A stretch of DNA of 64,000 bases from Rhizobium sp. BK313 (GCF_014193655.1 NZ_JACHZQ010000003.1:620001-684000), one strand, 5' to 3'. Shown: positions 54,105 to 63,283, counted from the stretch's first letter. Program-made: numbers and translations. Notes: a model not told the origin generated them from the letters alone.

Positions 54105-55700
54105 ATGAAAAAGATCTCTGTCCTGTTGGCAGTGACAGCCTTGACTTCGGTCATGGCGACGTCCGCCTGGTCCAAAACGCTTGTCTACTGCTCGGAAGGT
54201 TCGCCGGAAGGTTTCGATCCGGGAATTTATACCGCCGGCACCACCTTCGATGCCTCTTCGCGTACGGTCTACAGCCGCCTCGTCGAGTTCAAGCACGGCA
54301 GCACCGAGGTTGAGCCGGGCCTCGCCGAAAGCTGGACCGTTTCCCCCGACGGTAAGGAATACACCTTCAAGCTCCGCAAGGGCGTGAAGTTTCAGACCAC
54401 CGATTTCTTCACTCCGACGCGCGATCTCAATGCTGACGACGTCATCTTCTCCTTCAACCGCCAGCTCAAGGAAGACAGCCCGTGGGCCAAGTATGTCGCC
54501 GGCGGGTCCTATGAATATGCTGCGGGCATGGGCTTCCCGACCCTCATCAAGTCGGTCGACAAGGTCGATGACCTCACCGTCAAGTTCGTGCTGAACCGTC
54601 CGGAAGCGCCGTTCATCGCCGACCTCGCGATGGATTTCGCATCGGTTCTTTCGAAGGAATATGCCGACAAGCTGCAGGCCGACGGCAAGATGGAACAGAT
54701 GAATCAGCAGCCGCTCGGCACTGGTCCGTTCACCTTCGTCGCTTATCAGCCCGACGCAGTCATCCGCTACAAGGCGAATGAAACCTACTTCAAGGGCAAG
54801 GAAAAGATCGACGATCTCGTCTTCGCGATCACGCCAGACGCATCGGTTCGCGCGCAGAAGCTGAAGTCCGGCGAATGCCAGATCATGCCTTATCCGAATG
54901 CCGCCGACATCAAGGACCTCCAGACCGACAAGAGCCTGAAGGTTCTCGAACAGCCGGGCCTGAACGTCTCCTATCTCGCCTACAACACGCTGATCGCTCC
55001 CTTCGACAAGGCCGAAGTGCGCAGGGCGCTGAACATGGCCGTCGACAAGCGGGCGATCGTCGATGCTGTCTTCCAGGGTTCTGGCTCCGTTGCAACCAAC
55101 CCGATCCCGCCGACCATGTGGTCCTACAACAAGGACATCAAGGACGACCCGTACAACCCCGAAGAAGCCAAGAAGATGCTCGAAAAGGCTGGCGTCAAGG
55201 ATCTCAGCATGAAGATCTGGGCGATGCCGGTTTCGCGTCCCTACATGCTGAACGCACGTCGCGCCGCCGAACTGATGCAGGCCGACCTCGGCAAGATCGG
55301 CGTCAAGGTCGAGATCGTCACCTATGACTGGGCTCAATATCTGAAGCTCTCCTCCGCCAAGGACCGCGATGGCGCGGCCATCCTCGGCTGGACCGGCGAC
55401 AACGGCGATCCGGACAACTTCCTTGACACGCTGCTCGGCTGCGACGCAGTCGGCGGTAATAACCGCGCTCAGTGGTGCAACAAGGAATTCGACGATCTCG
55501 TGAAGAAGGCCAAGCAGACTGCCGACGTCAAGGAGCGCACCAAGCTCTACGAACAGGCACAGGTCGTCTTCAAGCGCGAAGCTCCGTGGATGACCATCGA
55601 CCATTCCGAGGAGTTCATTCCGATGAGCACCAAGGTTTCCGGCTACGTGCAGGATCCGGTCGGCGTTCACCGCTTCGATGGCGTTGATATCGCCGAATAA
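54105..55700 (+). CDS. dppA: Dipeptide/peptide ABC transporter, binding protein DppA
   Basis: The 531-residue family 5 solute-binding protein has a signal peptide (1-23, ending WS) and blocks LVYCSEGSPEGFDP, EPGLAESWTVSPDGKEYTFKLRKGVKF (core SPDGKEYTFKLR) and EVRRALNMAVDKRAI, matching DppA. It also binds haem in some bacteria. It delivers dipeptides or related ligands to DppBCDF. The start follows GGGAAACGA. A perfect hairpin after the gene likely raises its message over those of the transporter. Confidence 0.94.
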   Translation: MKKISVLLAVTALTSVMATSAWSKTLVYCSEGSPEGFDPGIYTAGTTFDASSRTVYSRLVEFKHGSTEVEPGLAESWTVSPDGKEYTFKLRKGVKFQTTDFFTPTRDLNADDVIFSFNRQLKEDSPWAKYVAGGSYEYAAGMGFPTLIKSVDKVDDLTVKFVLNRPEAPFIADLAMDFASVLSKEYADKLQADGKMEQMNQQPLGTGPFTFVAYQPDAVIRYKANETYFKGKEKIDDLVFAITPDASVRAQKLKSGECQIMPYPNAADIKDLQTDKSLKVLEQPGLNVSYLAYNTLIAPFDKAEVRRALNMAVDKRAIVDAVFQGSGSVATNPIPPTMWSYNKDIKDDPYNPEEAKKMLEKAGVKDLSMKIWAMPVSRPYMLNARRAAELMQADLGKIGVKVEIVTYDWAQYLKLSSAKDRDGAAILGWTGDNGDPDNFLDTLLGCDAVGGNNRAQWCNKEFDDLVKKAKQTADVKERTKLYEQAQVVFKREAPWMTIDHSEEFIPMSTKVSGYVQDPVGVHRFDGVDIAE

Positions 55701-55740
55701 CGGACACGCTCTGAAATACCCGGTCGAAAACCGGGTGAAG

Positions 55741-55771
55741 CCGGCGGTCAGGCAATTTGCCTGACCGCCGG
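55741..55771 (+). promoter_or_regulatory. Perfect 15-bp hairpin between dppA and dppB
   Basis: CCGGCGGTCAGGCAA (55741-55755) pairs with TTGCCTGACCGCCGG (55757-55771). It starts 40 bases after dppA and 20 bases before dppB, with no T-run. It probably stabilises the dppA message. Confidence 0.75.
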
Positions 55772-55790
55772 AAAACTTTGGACATCTGCC

Positions 55791-56795
55791 ATGTTGCGAT
55801 TTCTTTTCAGCCGCCTTGCGGTGCTGATCCCGACATTTCTCGGCGTATCGATCGTCGCTTTCTCTTTCATCCGCCTGCTGCCCGGCGATCCCGTCATGCT
55901 GTTGTCGGGCGAGCGCGTCATGTCGCCGGAACGCCACGCCCAGATCTCCCATGATCTCGGCTACGACCGCCCGCTGGTCGTTCAATATGGCAACTACATC
56001 TGGAATGCGCTGCACGGCGATCTCGGCACCTCGATCACCACCAAGCGCGACGTCTTAACCGACTTCCTGACCTTCTTCCCGGCAACGCTGGAACTATCGA
56101 TCTGTGCCATGATCCTGGCGATCTGTCTTGGCATCCCGGCCGGCGTTTTTGCCGCCGTCAAGCGCGGCACATGGTTCGATCAGAGCGTGATGGGGGTGGC
56201 CCTTGTCGGCTATTCCATGCCGATCTTCTGGTGGGGCTTGCTGCTGATCATCGTCTTCAACGGCTATCTGCATTGGACGCCGGTTTCAGGCCGTATCGGG
56301 CTTATCTATTTCTTCAAGCCGATCACCGGCTTCATGCTGATCGACAGTCTTTTGTCCGGCCAGAAGGGCGCCTTTGCTTCCGCGCTCAACTCGCTGATCC
56401 TGCCGACTGTCGTACTCGGCACCATTCCGCTCGCCGTGATCGCGCGGCAGACGCGTTCGGCCATGCTGGAAGTGCTGGGCGAGGATTATGTCCGCACCGC
56501 CCGCTCCAAGGGTCTCGCGCCGCTGCGCGTCGTCTCCGTGCATGCCCTGCGCAACGCCATGATCCCGGTCGTCACCACCATCGGCCTGCAGGTCGGCGTG
56601 CTGCTCGGCGGCGCCATCCTGACGGAAAGCATCTTTTCCTGGCCGGGTATCGGCAAGTGGATGATCGACGCTGTCTTCAAGCGCGATTATCCTGTGGTGC
56701 AGGGTGGCTTGCTGCTGATCGCGGGCATTGTCATGCTCGTCAATCTCGTCGTCGACCTGCTCTACGGCTTCATCAATCCACGCATTCGTCACTAG
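55791..56795 (+). CDS. dppB: Dipeptide ABC transporter permease DppB
   Basis: A 334-residue permease with the DppB start LFSRLAVLIPTFLGVS and six membrane helices, including the conserved EDYVRTARSKGL EAA-type loop. It forms the inner-membrane channel with DppC. It lies 20 bases after the dppA-dppB hairpin and 9 bases before dppC. Confidence 0.94.
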   Translation: MLRFLFSRLAVLIPTFLGVSIVAFSFIRLLPGDPVMLLSGERVMSPERHAQISHDLGYDRPLVVQYGNYIWNALHGDLGTSITTKRDVLTDFLTFFPATLELSICAMILAICLGIPAGVFAAVKRGTWFDQSVMGVALVGYSMPIFWWGLLLIIVFNGYLHWTPVSGRIGLIYFFKPITGFMLIDSLLSGQKGAFASALNSLILPTVVLGTIPLAVIARQTRSAMLEVLGEDYVRTARSKGLAPLRVVSVHALRNAMIPVVTTIGLQVGVLLGGAILTESIFSWPGIGKWMIDAVFKRDYPVVQGGLLLIAGIVMLVNLVVDLLYGFINPRIRH

Positions 56796-56804
56796 GAGCG
56801 GCCC

Positions 56805-57698
56805 ATGAGCACGGTAAGTCTCAAATCCGACCGCCCCTCCGCTCTTGCGGAGTTCTGGTATTATTTCTCGCGTAACAAGGGCGCCGTCATCGGGCTGGCG
56901 GTCTTCGTCTTCGTTCTGTTCTTGGCGATCTTCGCCGGTGTGGTCGCCCCGCATGATCCGGACGCCGCCTATGGCAGCGCCATGCAGCGCCTGCCGCCCG
57001 TCTGGGCCGAAGGCAGCAATAGCAGCTTTCTCCTCGGCACCGACGCCAATGGCCGCGACCTTCTCTCGCGCCTGATCTACGGAACGCGGTTCTCGCTGTT
57101 CATCGGCCTGGTGGTCGCCTCGCTTTCGGCGCTCGCCGGCATCCTGATCGGCCTGGTCGCCGGCTATGTCCGCGGCCGCACCGATACGATCATCATGCGC
57201 ATCATGGATATCATCCTTGCCATTCCCTCGTTGCTCTTGGCTCTCGTGTTGGTGGCGATCCTGGGGCCGGGCCTGACGAACGCCATGATCGCGATCTCGA
57301 TCGTCAACCAGCCGCATTTCGTCCGCCTGACACGCGCTTCGGTGATGGCCGAGCGTGACAAGGAATATGTCATCGCCTCGCGCGTCTCCGGCGCCGGCCC
57401 GCTTCGCCTGATGTTCAAGACCATCCTGCCGAACTGTCTGGGGCCGCTGATCGTACAGGCGACGCTCGCCTTCTCGGCCGCGATTCTCGATGCCGCCGCA
57501 CTCGGCTTTCTCGGCCAGGGCGCGCAACCGCCTACGCCGGAATGGGGCACGATGCTCGCGGATTCGCGCGAATTCTTCCAGAGCAACCCATGGCTCGTCA
57601 CTTTTCCCGGTCTCTGCATCCTGATCACGGTTCTCGCCATCAATCTGATGGGCGACGGCCTGCGCGATGCCTTCGACCCGAAGCTGAAGAGGTCGTGA
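56805..57698 (+). CDS. dppC: Dipeptide ABC transporter permease DppC
   Basis: A 297-residue permease with a long periplasmic loop after helix 1, LLGTDANGRDLLSRLIYGTR and the EYVIASRVSGAG loop characteristic of DppC. GGAG precedes ATG 56805. Its stop TGA overlaps the dppD start by one base (TGATG at 57696-57700), so translation is coupled. Confidence 0.94.
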   Translation: MSTVSLKSDRPSALAEFWYYFSRNKGAVIGLAVFVFVLFLAIFAGVVAPHDPDAAYGSAMQRLPPVWAEGSNSSFLLGTDANGRDLLSRLIYGTRFSLFIGLVVASLSALAGILIGLVAGYVRGRTDTIIMRIMDIILAIPSLLLALVLVAILGPGLTNAMIAISIVNQPHFVRLTRASVMAERDKEYVIASRVSGAGPLRLMFKTILPNCLGPLIVQATLAFSAAILDAAALGFLGQGAQPPTPEWGTMLADSREFFQSNPWLVTFPGLCILITVLAINLMGDGLRDAFDPKLKRS

Positions 57699-58711
57699 TG
57701 CCGCTTCTCGATATTGAAAATCTCACCGTTGAATTCCAGACCGCGTCCGGCCTGTTCCGGGCGGTGGACGGCGTATCGCTCACCTGCGACAAGGGGGAAA
57801 TCCTCTCGATCGTCGGCGAATCCGGCTCCGGCAAGTCCGTGTCCATGCTGGCCATGATGGGGCTTCTGCCCTGGACGGCGAAGATCACCGCCGACCGCAT
57901 GCTGTTCGACGGCAAGGACCTGCGTGGCATCTCGGCACGTCAGCGCCGCCACATCATCGGCAAGGATATGGCGATGATCTTCCAGGAGCCGATGTCGAGC
58001 CTCAACCCGTGCTTCACGGTCGGCTTCCAGCTTGGCGAGACGCTGCGCATCCATATGGGTCTCGACCGCAAGGCGCGCCGCGAGCGTTCGATCGAGCTTT
58101 TGAACCTTGTCGGTATACCGGCGCCCGAAGATCGCCTGTCGAACTTCCCGCACCAAATGTCGGGCGGGATGAGCCAGCGCGTCATGATCGCCATGGCGCT
58201 TGCCTGCAATCCGAAGCTTCTGATCGCCGACGAGCCGACCACCGCGCTCGATGTTACCATTCAGGCACAGATCCTCGATCTGCTTGTGCGCCTTCAGAAA
58301 GAACAGGGCATGGCGCTGGTGCTGATCACCCACGACATGGGTGTGGTGGCCGAAACCGCTGAGCGCGTGCAGGTGCAATACGCCGGCCAGAAGGTCGAGG
58401 AGCAGCCCGTGAAGGCACTGTTCCGCGATCCGCATCATCCTTATACGGCGGCACTTCTTTCGGCGCTGCCGGAACGGGCGGTAGTCGGTGAGCGTCTGCC
58501 GTCGATCGCCGGTGTCGTGCCCGGCCAGCATGATCGCCCCTCGGGGTGTCTCTTCGCACCGCGCTGCTCGTTTGCGACTCCCGAATGCGACCGCGGCGTC
58601 AAGCGCCAAGGTGTCGAGCTCGGCGTGACGCTCTGCAACTATCCGCTGGAACACGGCAAGCCGCTCGGCCATCCCGGCCTTGTCGCCACGCAGGCAGGAG
58701 GCATTCAATGA
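57698..58711 (+). CDS. dppD: Dipeptide ABC transporter ATP-binding protein DppD
   Basis: The 337-residue ATPase has Walker A GESGSGKS, the signature MSGGMSQR, Walker B LLIADEPTTALD, switch His in LITHDMG and a C-terminal cysteine-bearing block (CLFAPRCSFATPEC), the oligopeptide-binding ABC tail, which can hold an iron-sulfur cluster. The start lies one base inside the dppC stop. The stop overlaps dppF as ATGA. Confidence 0.94.
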   Translation: MPLLDIENLTVEFQTASGLFRAVDGVSLTCDKGEILSIVGESGSGKSVSMLAMMGLLPWTAKITADRMLFDGKDLRGISARQRRHIIGKDMAMIFQEPMSSLNPCFTVGFQLGETLRIHMGLDRKARRERSIELLNLVGIPAPEDRLSNFPHQMSGGMSQRVMIAMALACNPKLLIADEPTTALDVTIQAQILDLLVRLQKEQGMALVLITHDMGVVAETAERVQVQYAGQKVEEQPVKALFRDPHHPYTAALLSALPERAVVGERLPSIAGVVPGQHDRPSGCLFAPRCSFATPECDRGVKRQGVELGVTLCNYPLEHGKPLGHPGLVATQAGGIQ

Positions 58712-59661
58712 CGGACGCTGTCCTCGAGGGGCGCGATCTCGCCCGTTTCTACACCGTCAGGCGCGGCGCCTTCAAACCGGAGGCGACCGTCAAGGCGCTG
58801 AACGGCGTCAGCTTCAGCCTGCAGTCCGGCCGCACGCTCGCGGTCGTCGGCGAATCCGGTTGCGGCAAGTCGACGCTCGCCCGCCTGGTAACGATGATCG
58901 AAGACCCGACAGCCGGCGAATTGCTGATCGACGGCAAGCCGGCGAAGCTTGGCGACCGCAGTCTGCGCAGCGCCGTGCAGATTGTCTTCCAGAATCCTTA
59001 CGGCTCGCTCAATCCGCGCCAGAAGGTCGGCTCCATCCTCGAAGAACCGCTGAAGATCAACACCGATGATGATGCCGCCACGCGCCGTCGCAAGGCCGAG
59101 GAGATGATGGCGCGCGTCGGCCTGCGCCCGGAACATTACGATCGCTATCCGCACATGTTCTCCGGCGGCCAGCGCCAGCGCATTGCCATCGCTCGCGCAC
59201 TGATGCTGCGGCCGAAGGTACTGGTACTCGATGAACCGGTCTCCGCGCTCGACCTGTCGATCCAGGCTCAGGTGTTGAACCTTCTGATGGACCTGCAGAA
59301 GGAAATGGGGCTGGCCTATCTCTTCATCTCGCACGGTCTTTCAGTCGTTCGCCACATCGCCGACGACGTGATGGTGATGTATCTCGGTCGTCCGGTCGAG
59401 ACCGGCACGGCGGAAGAAGTCTTCGCCCGCCCGCGCCACCCCTATACCGCCGCTCTGTTGTCGGCGACGCCGATCGCCGACCCTGAGCGTGAGAAAAACC
59501 GCATCCGTCTGCAGGGTGAATTGCCGTCTCCCCTCAATCCTCCGACCGGCTGTCACTTCAACCCGCGCTGCTGGCGTGCGCAGGACCATTGCCGCCAGGT
59601 GACGCCGGAATTGTTGGGCGAGGGAACGCATAAATTCTCCTGTTTCTACCCGTTGGATTGA
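58708..59661 (+). CDS. dppF: Dipeptide ABC transporter ATP-binding protein DppF
   Basis: The 317-residue ATPase has Walker A GESGCGKST, the signature FSGGQRQR, Walker B VLVLDEPVSALD and switch His in LFISHGLSVVRH. A C-terminal Cys-containing block (PPTGCHFNPRCWRAQDHC) follows. It forms the second ATPase subunit. CAGGAGG precedes ATG 58708, which overlaps the dppD stop. Its own stop overlaps the gluconokinase start by one base. Confidence 0.94.
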   Translation: MTDAVLEGRDLARFYTVRRGAFKPEATVKALNGVSFSLQSGRTLAVVGESGCGKSTLARLVTMIEDPTAGELLIDGKPAKLGDRSLRSAVQIVFQNPYGSLNPRQKVGSILEEPLKINTDDDAATRRRKAEEMMARVGLRPEHYDRYPHMFSGGQRQRIAIARALMLRPKVLVLDEPVSALDLSIQAQVLNLLMDLQKEMGLAYLFISHGLSVVRHIADDVMVMYLGRPVETGTAEEVFARPRHPYTAALLSATPIADPEREKNRIRLQGELPSPLNPPTGCHFNPRCWRAQDHCRQVTPELLGEGTHKFSCFYPLD

Positions 59662-60203
59662 TGGCTGGAACCACCGTGAGCGATATATCGAAGGCACCTC
59701 TCGCCATCATCATCATGGGCGTCAGCGGTAGCGGCAAGTCGTCCGTCGGCGAAAAGATGGCGGCGCGGCTGGACTTGCATTTTGTCGAGGGTGACGCGCT
59801 GCATCCCGCGGCCAATGTCGAGAAGATGAGCAAGGGCATTCCGTTGACGGATGAGGATCGATGGCCTTGGCTCGATCTGATCGGTCAGCAGATCGCGGCG
59901 AGCCTGGCGAAAGGCGAAGCGATCGCCGTGTCCTGCTCGGCTTTGAAGCGCACCTATCGCGAGCGTTTGCGGGCCGCCGCCGGCGGGCACCTCTATTTCG
60001 TCTATCTCGACGGCTCGAAGGAACTGCTGACCGAACGCATGGGCGAGCGCAGGGGCCATTTCATGCCGGCGTCACTTCTTGAAAGCCAGCTACAAACGCT
60101 GGAAGTGCCGACCGGCGAACCCGGCGTTGTGACGGTTGGCATTGATGACACGGTCGACGGTATCGTCGAGGCCGCGCTCATGGGCCTCGACGCGATCCGT
60201 TGA
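59661..60203 (+). CDS. gntK: Gluconokinase (thermoresistant type)
   Basis: The 180-residue kinase phosphorylates gluconate to 6-phosphogluconate, the substrate of Edd 42 kb away in this window. Its P-loop GVSGSGKSSVG at about residues 20-30 and EGDALHP, SCSALKRTYRE, GHFMP motifs match GntK/GntV. ATG 59661 overlaps the dppF stop (TGATG), so it is translated with the peptide transporter operon, although a GTG at 59676 could be used. The coupling of a sugar-acid kinase to dppABCDF is unusual. Confidence 0.9.
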   Translation: MAGTTVSDISKAPLAIIIMGVSGSGKSSVGEKMAARLDLHFVEGDALHPAANVEKMSKGIPLTDEDRWPWLDLIGQQIAASLAKGEAIAVSCSALKRTYRERLRAAAGGHLYFVYLDGSKELLTERMGERRGHFMPASLLESQLQTLEVPTGEPGVVTVGIDDTVDGIVEAALMGLDAIR

Positions 60204-60204
60204 C

Positions 60205-60220
60205 GCCCTTAAATTAGGGC
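60205..60220. terminator. Short hairpin between convergent gntK and DadA-like gene
   Basis: GCCCT (60205-60209) and AGGGC (60216-60220) with TAAATT between. It overlaps the stop codon of the DadA-like gene. Small and weak, but the only structure between the convergent genes. Confidence 0.3.
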
Positions 60221-61461
60221 GCGAACCGGTCCGGTGCGTAAGCCGAGATATCGATGAACGGCTTTTCACCGGTAATCAGCTCAGCCAGCACGCGCCCGGT
60301 CACGGGGCCTAGCGTCAGGCCATGATGGGCGTGGCCGAAGGCGAACCATAGGCCATTGTGGCGCGGCGCCTTGCCGATGATCGGCATCATGTCCGGCGTG
60401 CAGGGACGGGCGCCCATCCAGGGCTCCGGATCAAGTCGCTCGCCAATCGGAAAGACGGTGCGGGCGACGGCTTCGGCGCGGTCAAGCTGGATCGGTGTTT
60501 TTGGCGCATCGCGCAGGGCAAATTCCGCCCCGGTCGTCAGCCTGATGCCGCGGTTCATCGGCGCCAGGAAATAGCCGCGCTCGGCATCCAGCGTCCAATT
60601 GTTGAGGATGGCATTGCCTTCGGCGGCGTAGTGCATGTGATAGCCGCGCTTGACGCCCAACGGAAAAGCATAACCGAAACGCTTCGTCACGAGATCAGCC
60701 CAGGGGCCGAGAGCGACGACGACATCCTCGGCCTCGATCGAGCCCTCCGACGTCACCATCTTCCACTGGGAGCCGGACCGGCCGAGCGAGACGGAGTCGC
60801 CGATCGCGAAACGCCCGCCAATGCTCTCGAAATAAGCACGGTAGGCGGCGATCAGCCCATGCGGATCGAGCACGGACCAGGGATCGCGCCAGCGCAGGCC
60901 ACCCGAGAAGCTGCCTTTGATATGCGGCTCCAGCGTCGCGATATCGGCACCGGTCAGCGCGTCGTAGGCGATGCCGAATTCGCGGTTGAGACGTTCGGCC
61001 TCGGCGACTTCCGCATCGCGTTTCTCGTTCGTGCGGAAAATCTCCATCCAGCCGTTCTTGCGGATCAGTTCCTCGGCGTGAGAAGCTTCTATCAGATCCT
61101 TGTGCTCGCTGATGGAATGCTCGATCAGCGGCGCATAGGCGCGTGAGATCATCTCATGCCGCTTGGTGTTGGAATTCCACCAATAGCGGGCAAGGAAGGC
61201 GATCTGCCCCGGCAGCGCACGCAGATGATAATGCGCGTCGATGCGGTTGTTGAAGGCATAGCGGAGAAGAAGGCCGAACTGCTGCGGAAAACCGTAGGGC
61301 ACGACGCCCTCGCGCTGGATCAGGCCGGCATTGCCGAAGGAGGTCTCCTCGCCGGGCGCTTTGCGGTCGACGAGAATGACCTGGCGCCCGCGCCGCTGGA
61401 GGTGGATGGCCGTCGATACGCCGACGATGCCTGCGCCGAGCACGATTGCGTCTTTTGTCAT
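60214..61461 (-). CDS. D-amino acid dehydrogenase-like FAD oxidoreductase
   Basis: The 415-residue product from ATG 61461 (AGGGAA upstream) has the FAD motif VLGAGIVGVSTAIHLQRRG at the start and the DadA-type GLWFAFGHAHHGLTLGPVTGR block at the end, with SFGNAGLIQ behind. It probably oxidises a D-amino acid or another secondary amine at the membrane. No alanine racemase is beside it, so substrate remains uncertain. An intergenic repeat lies upstream. Confidence 0.82.
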   Translation of the reverse strand: MTKDAIVLGAGIVGVSTAIHLQRRGRQVILVDRKAPGEETSFGNAGLIQREGVVPYGFPQQFGLLLRYAFNNRIDAHYHLRALPGQIAFLARYWWNSNTKRHEMISRAYAPLIEHSISEHKDLIEASHAEELIRKNGWMEIFRTNEKRDAEVAEAERLNREFGIAYDALTGADIATLEPHIKGSFSGGLRWRDPWSVLDPHGLIAAYRAYFESIGGRFAIGDSVSLGRSGSQWKMVTSEGSIEAEDVVVALGPWADLVTKRFGYAFPLGVKRGYHMHYAAEGNAILNNWTLDAERGYFLAPMNRGIRLTTGAEFALRDAPKTPIQLDRAEAVARTVFPIGERLDPEPWMGARPCTPDMMPIIGKAPRHNGLWFAFGHAHHGLTLGPVTGRVLAELITGEKPFIDISAYAPDRFAP

Positions 61462-61492
61462 GTTCCCTGCTATCCGCATGCTTCATTTATTT

Positions 61493-61545
61493 GCGCATGA
61501 ACTCGTCCAAAAACCGTTTCCTGCTTTTGGGGATCATGCTCCAAG
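61493..61545. repeat. Rhizobial intergenic palindromic repeat, copy 2
   Basis: GCGCATGAACTCGTCC (61493-61508) faces GGGGATCATGCTCC (61529-61542) around an AAACCG/GCTTTTGG centre. On the minus strand the order GGAGCATGATCCCC, AAAAG, GGTTTTTGGACGA, CATGC equals that of the copy at 7656-7728. Confidence 0.55.
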
Positions 61546-61592
61546 TATCGAAAATGCCTGCCAAAATGCTGCGGCGCAAATGAAAAATGCGA

Positions 61593-62090
61593 TCAAGCCA
61601 TGACCTCTCTCAAAGCCGCATTTTCAGCGCGAATACGCACGGTGAGGATGGCGGCGTTAAGCAGTGAAAAGATCAGGGCGTAGAGCGGCAGACCAAAGGC
61701 GAGCGGCAGCGCGGCGATCTCGCCGATGACCACCGCATAGTTCGGATGGCTGAGGAAGCGATAGGGCCCGCTCGTCACCAAAGCAGCGCCCGGCAGCACG
61801 ATGATCCGTGTCGTCCAGCGCCCTTTCAGTGTCGCCAGCACCCAGATGCGCAAACCCTGCAGCACCATGAAGACAACGAACCAGACAGGACTGATCGGAC
61901 GGCCGGCGGCCAGAAACCACAGGCCGATGAGCCAGACCGCGTGCATCGCCACCATGTAGGGATAGTGTTCCGATGCGATCTCGCGCGCGCCGCGCGCAAG
62001 GAGAGTGGCGGTGTTGCGGCGCGCGTACACCAGTTCGGCCAGCCGCTGCAGGGTGACGAAGGACAGAAGCGCGATCGATGGCCAGAGCAT
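61593..62090 (-). CDS. ICMT-like (isoprenylcysteine methyltransferase family) membrane methyltransferase
   Basis: The 165-residue protein has about four hydrophobic segments and ends with the ICMT-type SGPYRFLSHPNYAVVIGE core, then ENAALRE. Bacterial members methylate small molecules rather than prenyl-proteins. It is translationally coupled to the type III polyketide synthase (TGATG, one-base overlap at 62090). In Bacillus the equivalent pair BpsA-BpsB makes alkylpyrone methyl ethers (known example), so O-methylation of a PKS product is likely. The exact product cannot be read from sequence. Confidence 0.82.
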   Translation of the reverse strand: MLWPSIALLSFVTLQRLAELVYARRNTATLLARGAREIASEHYPYMVAMHAVWLIGLWFLAAGRPISPVWFVVFMVLQGLRIWVLATLKGRWTTRIIVLPGAALVTSGPYRFLSHPNYAVVIGEIAALPLAFGLPLYALIFSLLNAAILTVRIRAENAALREVMA

Positions 62091-63142
62091 CAGGCGACCC
62101 TCTTCAGCGTAACGCAGCTGGCCGAAAAGCCGGGCCCCATGGCGACCAGGGCCGAACGTCTCGGCAGGCCGGCGATAATCGCACGCTCGAGCACGAAGAG
62201 TACCGTCGGCGATGACATGTTGCCGTAGTCGCCGACCACCTCGCGTTCGATATCCAGCGAGCCGGGTTCGAGGCCGAAGGCGGTCTCCAGTGCCACCAGC
62301 ACCTTGGTGCCGCCGGGATGGCAGATGAAGCGGTCGACATCCGATATCGTCAGGCCCGCGCGCTCTAGAATGCCGGCGACGGCGGGCTTGATATTCGCTT
62401 CGGCAAAGGGCGGCAGCGATTGGTCCAGGATGATGCCGAAGCCCGTATCGTCGATCTTCCAGCCCATGATGCCGAGAGTATCGGGAAAGAGATGCTCGCC
62501 CGTCGATTCGATCTCCGCGAGACCATCCTTTCCGGCGCGCAGGATGCAGGCGGCCGCGCCGTCGCCGAACAGCGCTGTCGCGACGATGTTCGGCCGCGTG
62601 AGTTCGTCCAGCCGGAAGGCGAGCGAGCAGAGTTCGATGGCGACGAAAAGTACGACGGCGCCCGGACGGTTCTTCGCCATGCGCGAGGCGATGCCAAGGC
62701 CCGAAACGCCGGCCGCGCAGCCGAGGCCGAAGACCGGCACACGCTCTATATCGGAGCGGAAGCCCATCTCGCGCGCGAGCCGTGCATCCAGGCTCGGCGT
62801 TGTAACGCCGGTCGACGACACCGTGACGATGCAGTCGACCTCCTCGGCTCTCAGACCGGCACGTGTCAGCGCGTTGGTAGCGGTTTTCCTGAAGAGTTGG
62901 CTTGCGACCTCGGCATAGGCTTCCATGCGGTCCTGCCAGCCATGCGACTGTTCGAACCAGGAAAGCGGACGGGCGACATAACGCTTGCGGATGCCGGCGC
63001 TTTCGAACACGCGGGCGAGATGCTTGAACTCGCGAAAACGATCGGCAAACAGACGGCCGGCGGTCTCGGCAGCCTCCGATTGGTAGATGATGTTGTCGGG
63101 CGTGGCGACAGCCAGACTGACAAGCTTGACGGTATCGGTCAC
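62090..63142 (-). CDS. Type III polyketide synthase (chalcone synthase-like)
   Basis: The 350-residue homodimeric synthase has the complete catalytic triad: Cys142 in FGLGCAAGVSGL, His275 in FICHPGG and Asn308 in YGNMSSPTVLFVL. Such enzymes extend an acyl-CoA starter with malonyl-CoA to alkylpyrones, alkylresorcinols or pyrones. The gene precedes an ICMT-like methyltransferase, coupled by overlap. An ACAAGTG stretch and AGGAGAAAC lie just before its ATG. The starter unit is unknown. A long-chain acyl-CoA would fit the membrane-bound partner. Confidence 0.9.
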   Translation of the reverse strand: MTDTVKLVSLAVATPDNIIYQSEAAETAGRLFADRFREFKHLARVFESAGIRKRYVARPLSWFEQSHGWQDRMEAYAEVASQLFRKTATNALTRAGLRAEEVDCIVTVSSTGVTTPSLDARLAREMGFRSDIERVPVFGLGCAAGVSGLGIASRMAKNRPGAVVLFVAIELCSLAFRLDELTRPNIVATALFGDGAAACILRAGKDGLAEIESTGEHLFPDTLGIMGWKIDDTGFGIILDQSLPPFAEANIKPAVAGILERAGLTISDVDRFICHPGGTKVLVALETAFGLEPGSLDIEREVVGDYGNMSSPTVLFVLERAIIAGLPRRSALVAMGPGFSASCVTLKRVA

Positions 63143-63283
63143 TTGTTTCTCCTTGCGACCCTCGGCGGGTACGTATGTGGAAACACGCGAGTATCAGGAA
63201 TTATTCGCGTGGTCTCCGTCACGAAAGAGTGACGGGAGGTCGTGACTACAAGCGCAAGAAAAATATTCGGTCGCTGCGAATAA

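Noticed and set aside
54018..56015. 665-residue open frame opposite dppA
   Set aside because: It is the antisense of a strongly coding, conserved gene. Long antisense frames are common in high-G+C DNA and this one has repetitive composition, no ribosome site and no recognisable domain.
56286..57527. 413-residue minus-strand frame across dppB/dppC
   Set aside because: Antisense of two conserved permease genes, charged low-complexity product.
63200..63230. Possible EcfG-type promoter (GGAA...CGT) before the TPR gene
   Set aside because: GGAAT with a distant CGTC is a poor match in both boxes and spacing, so I do not call it.
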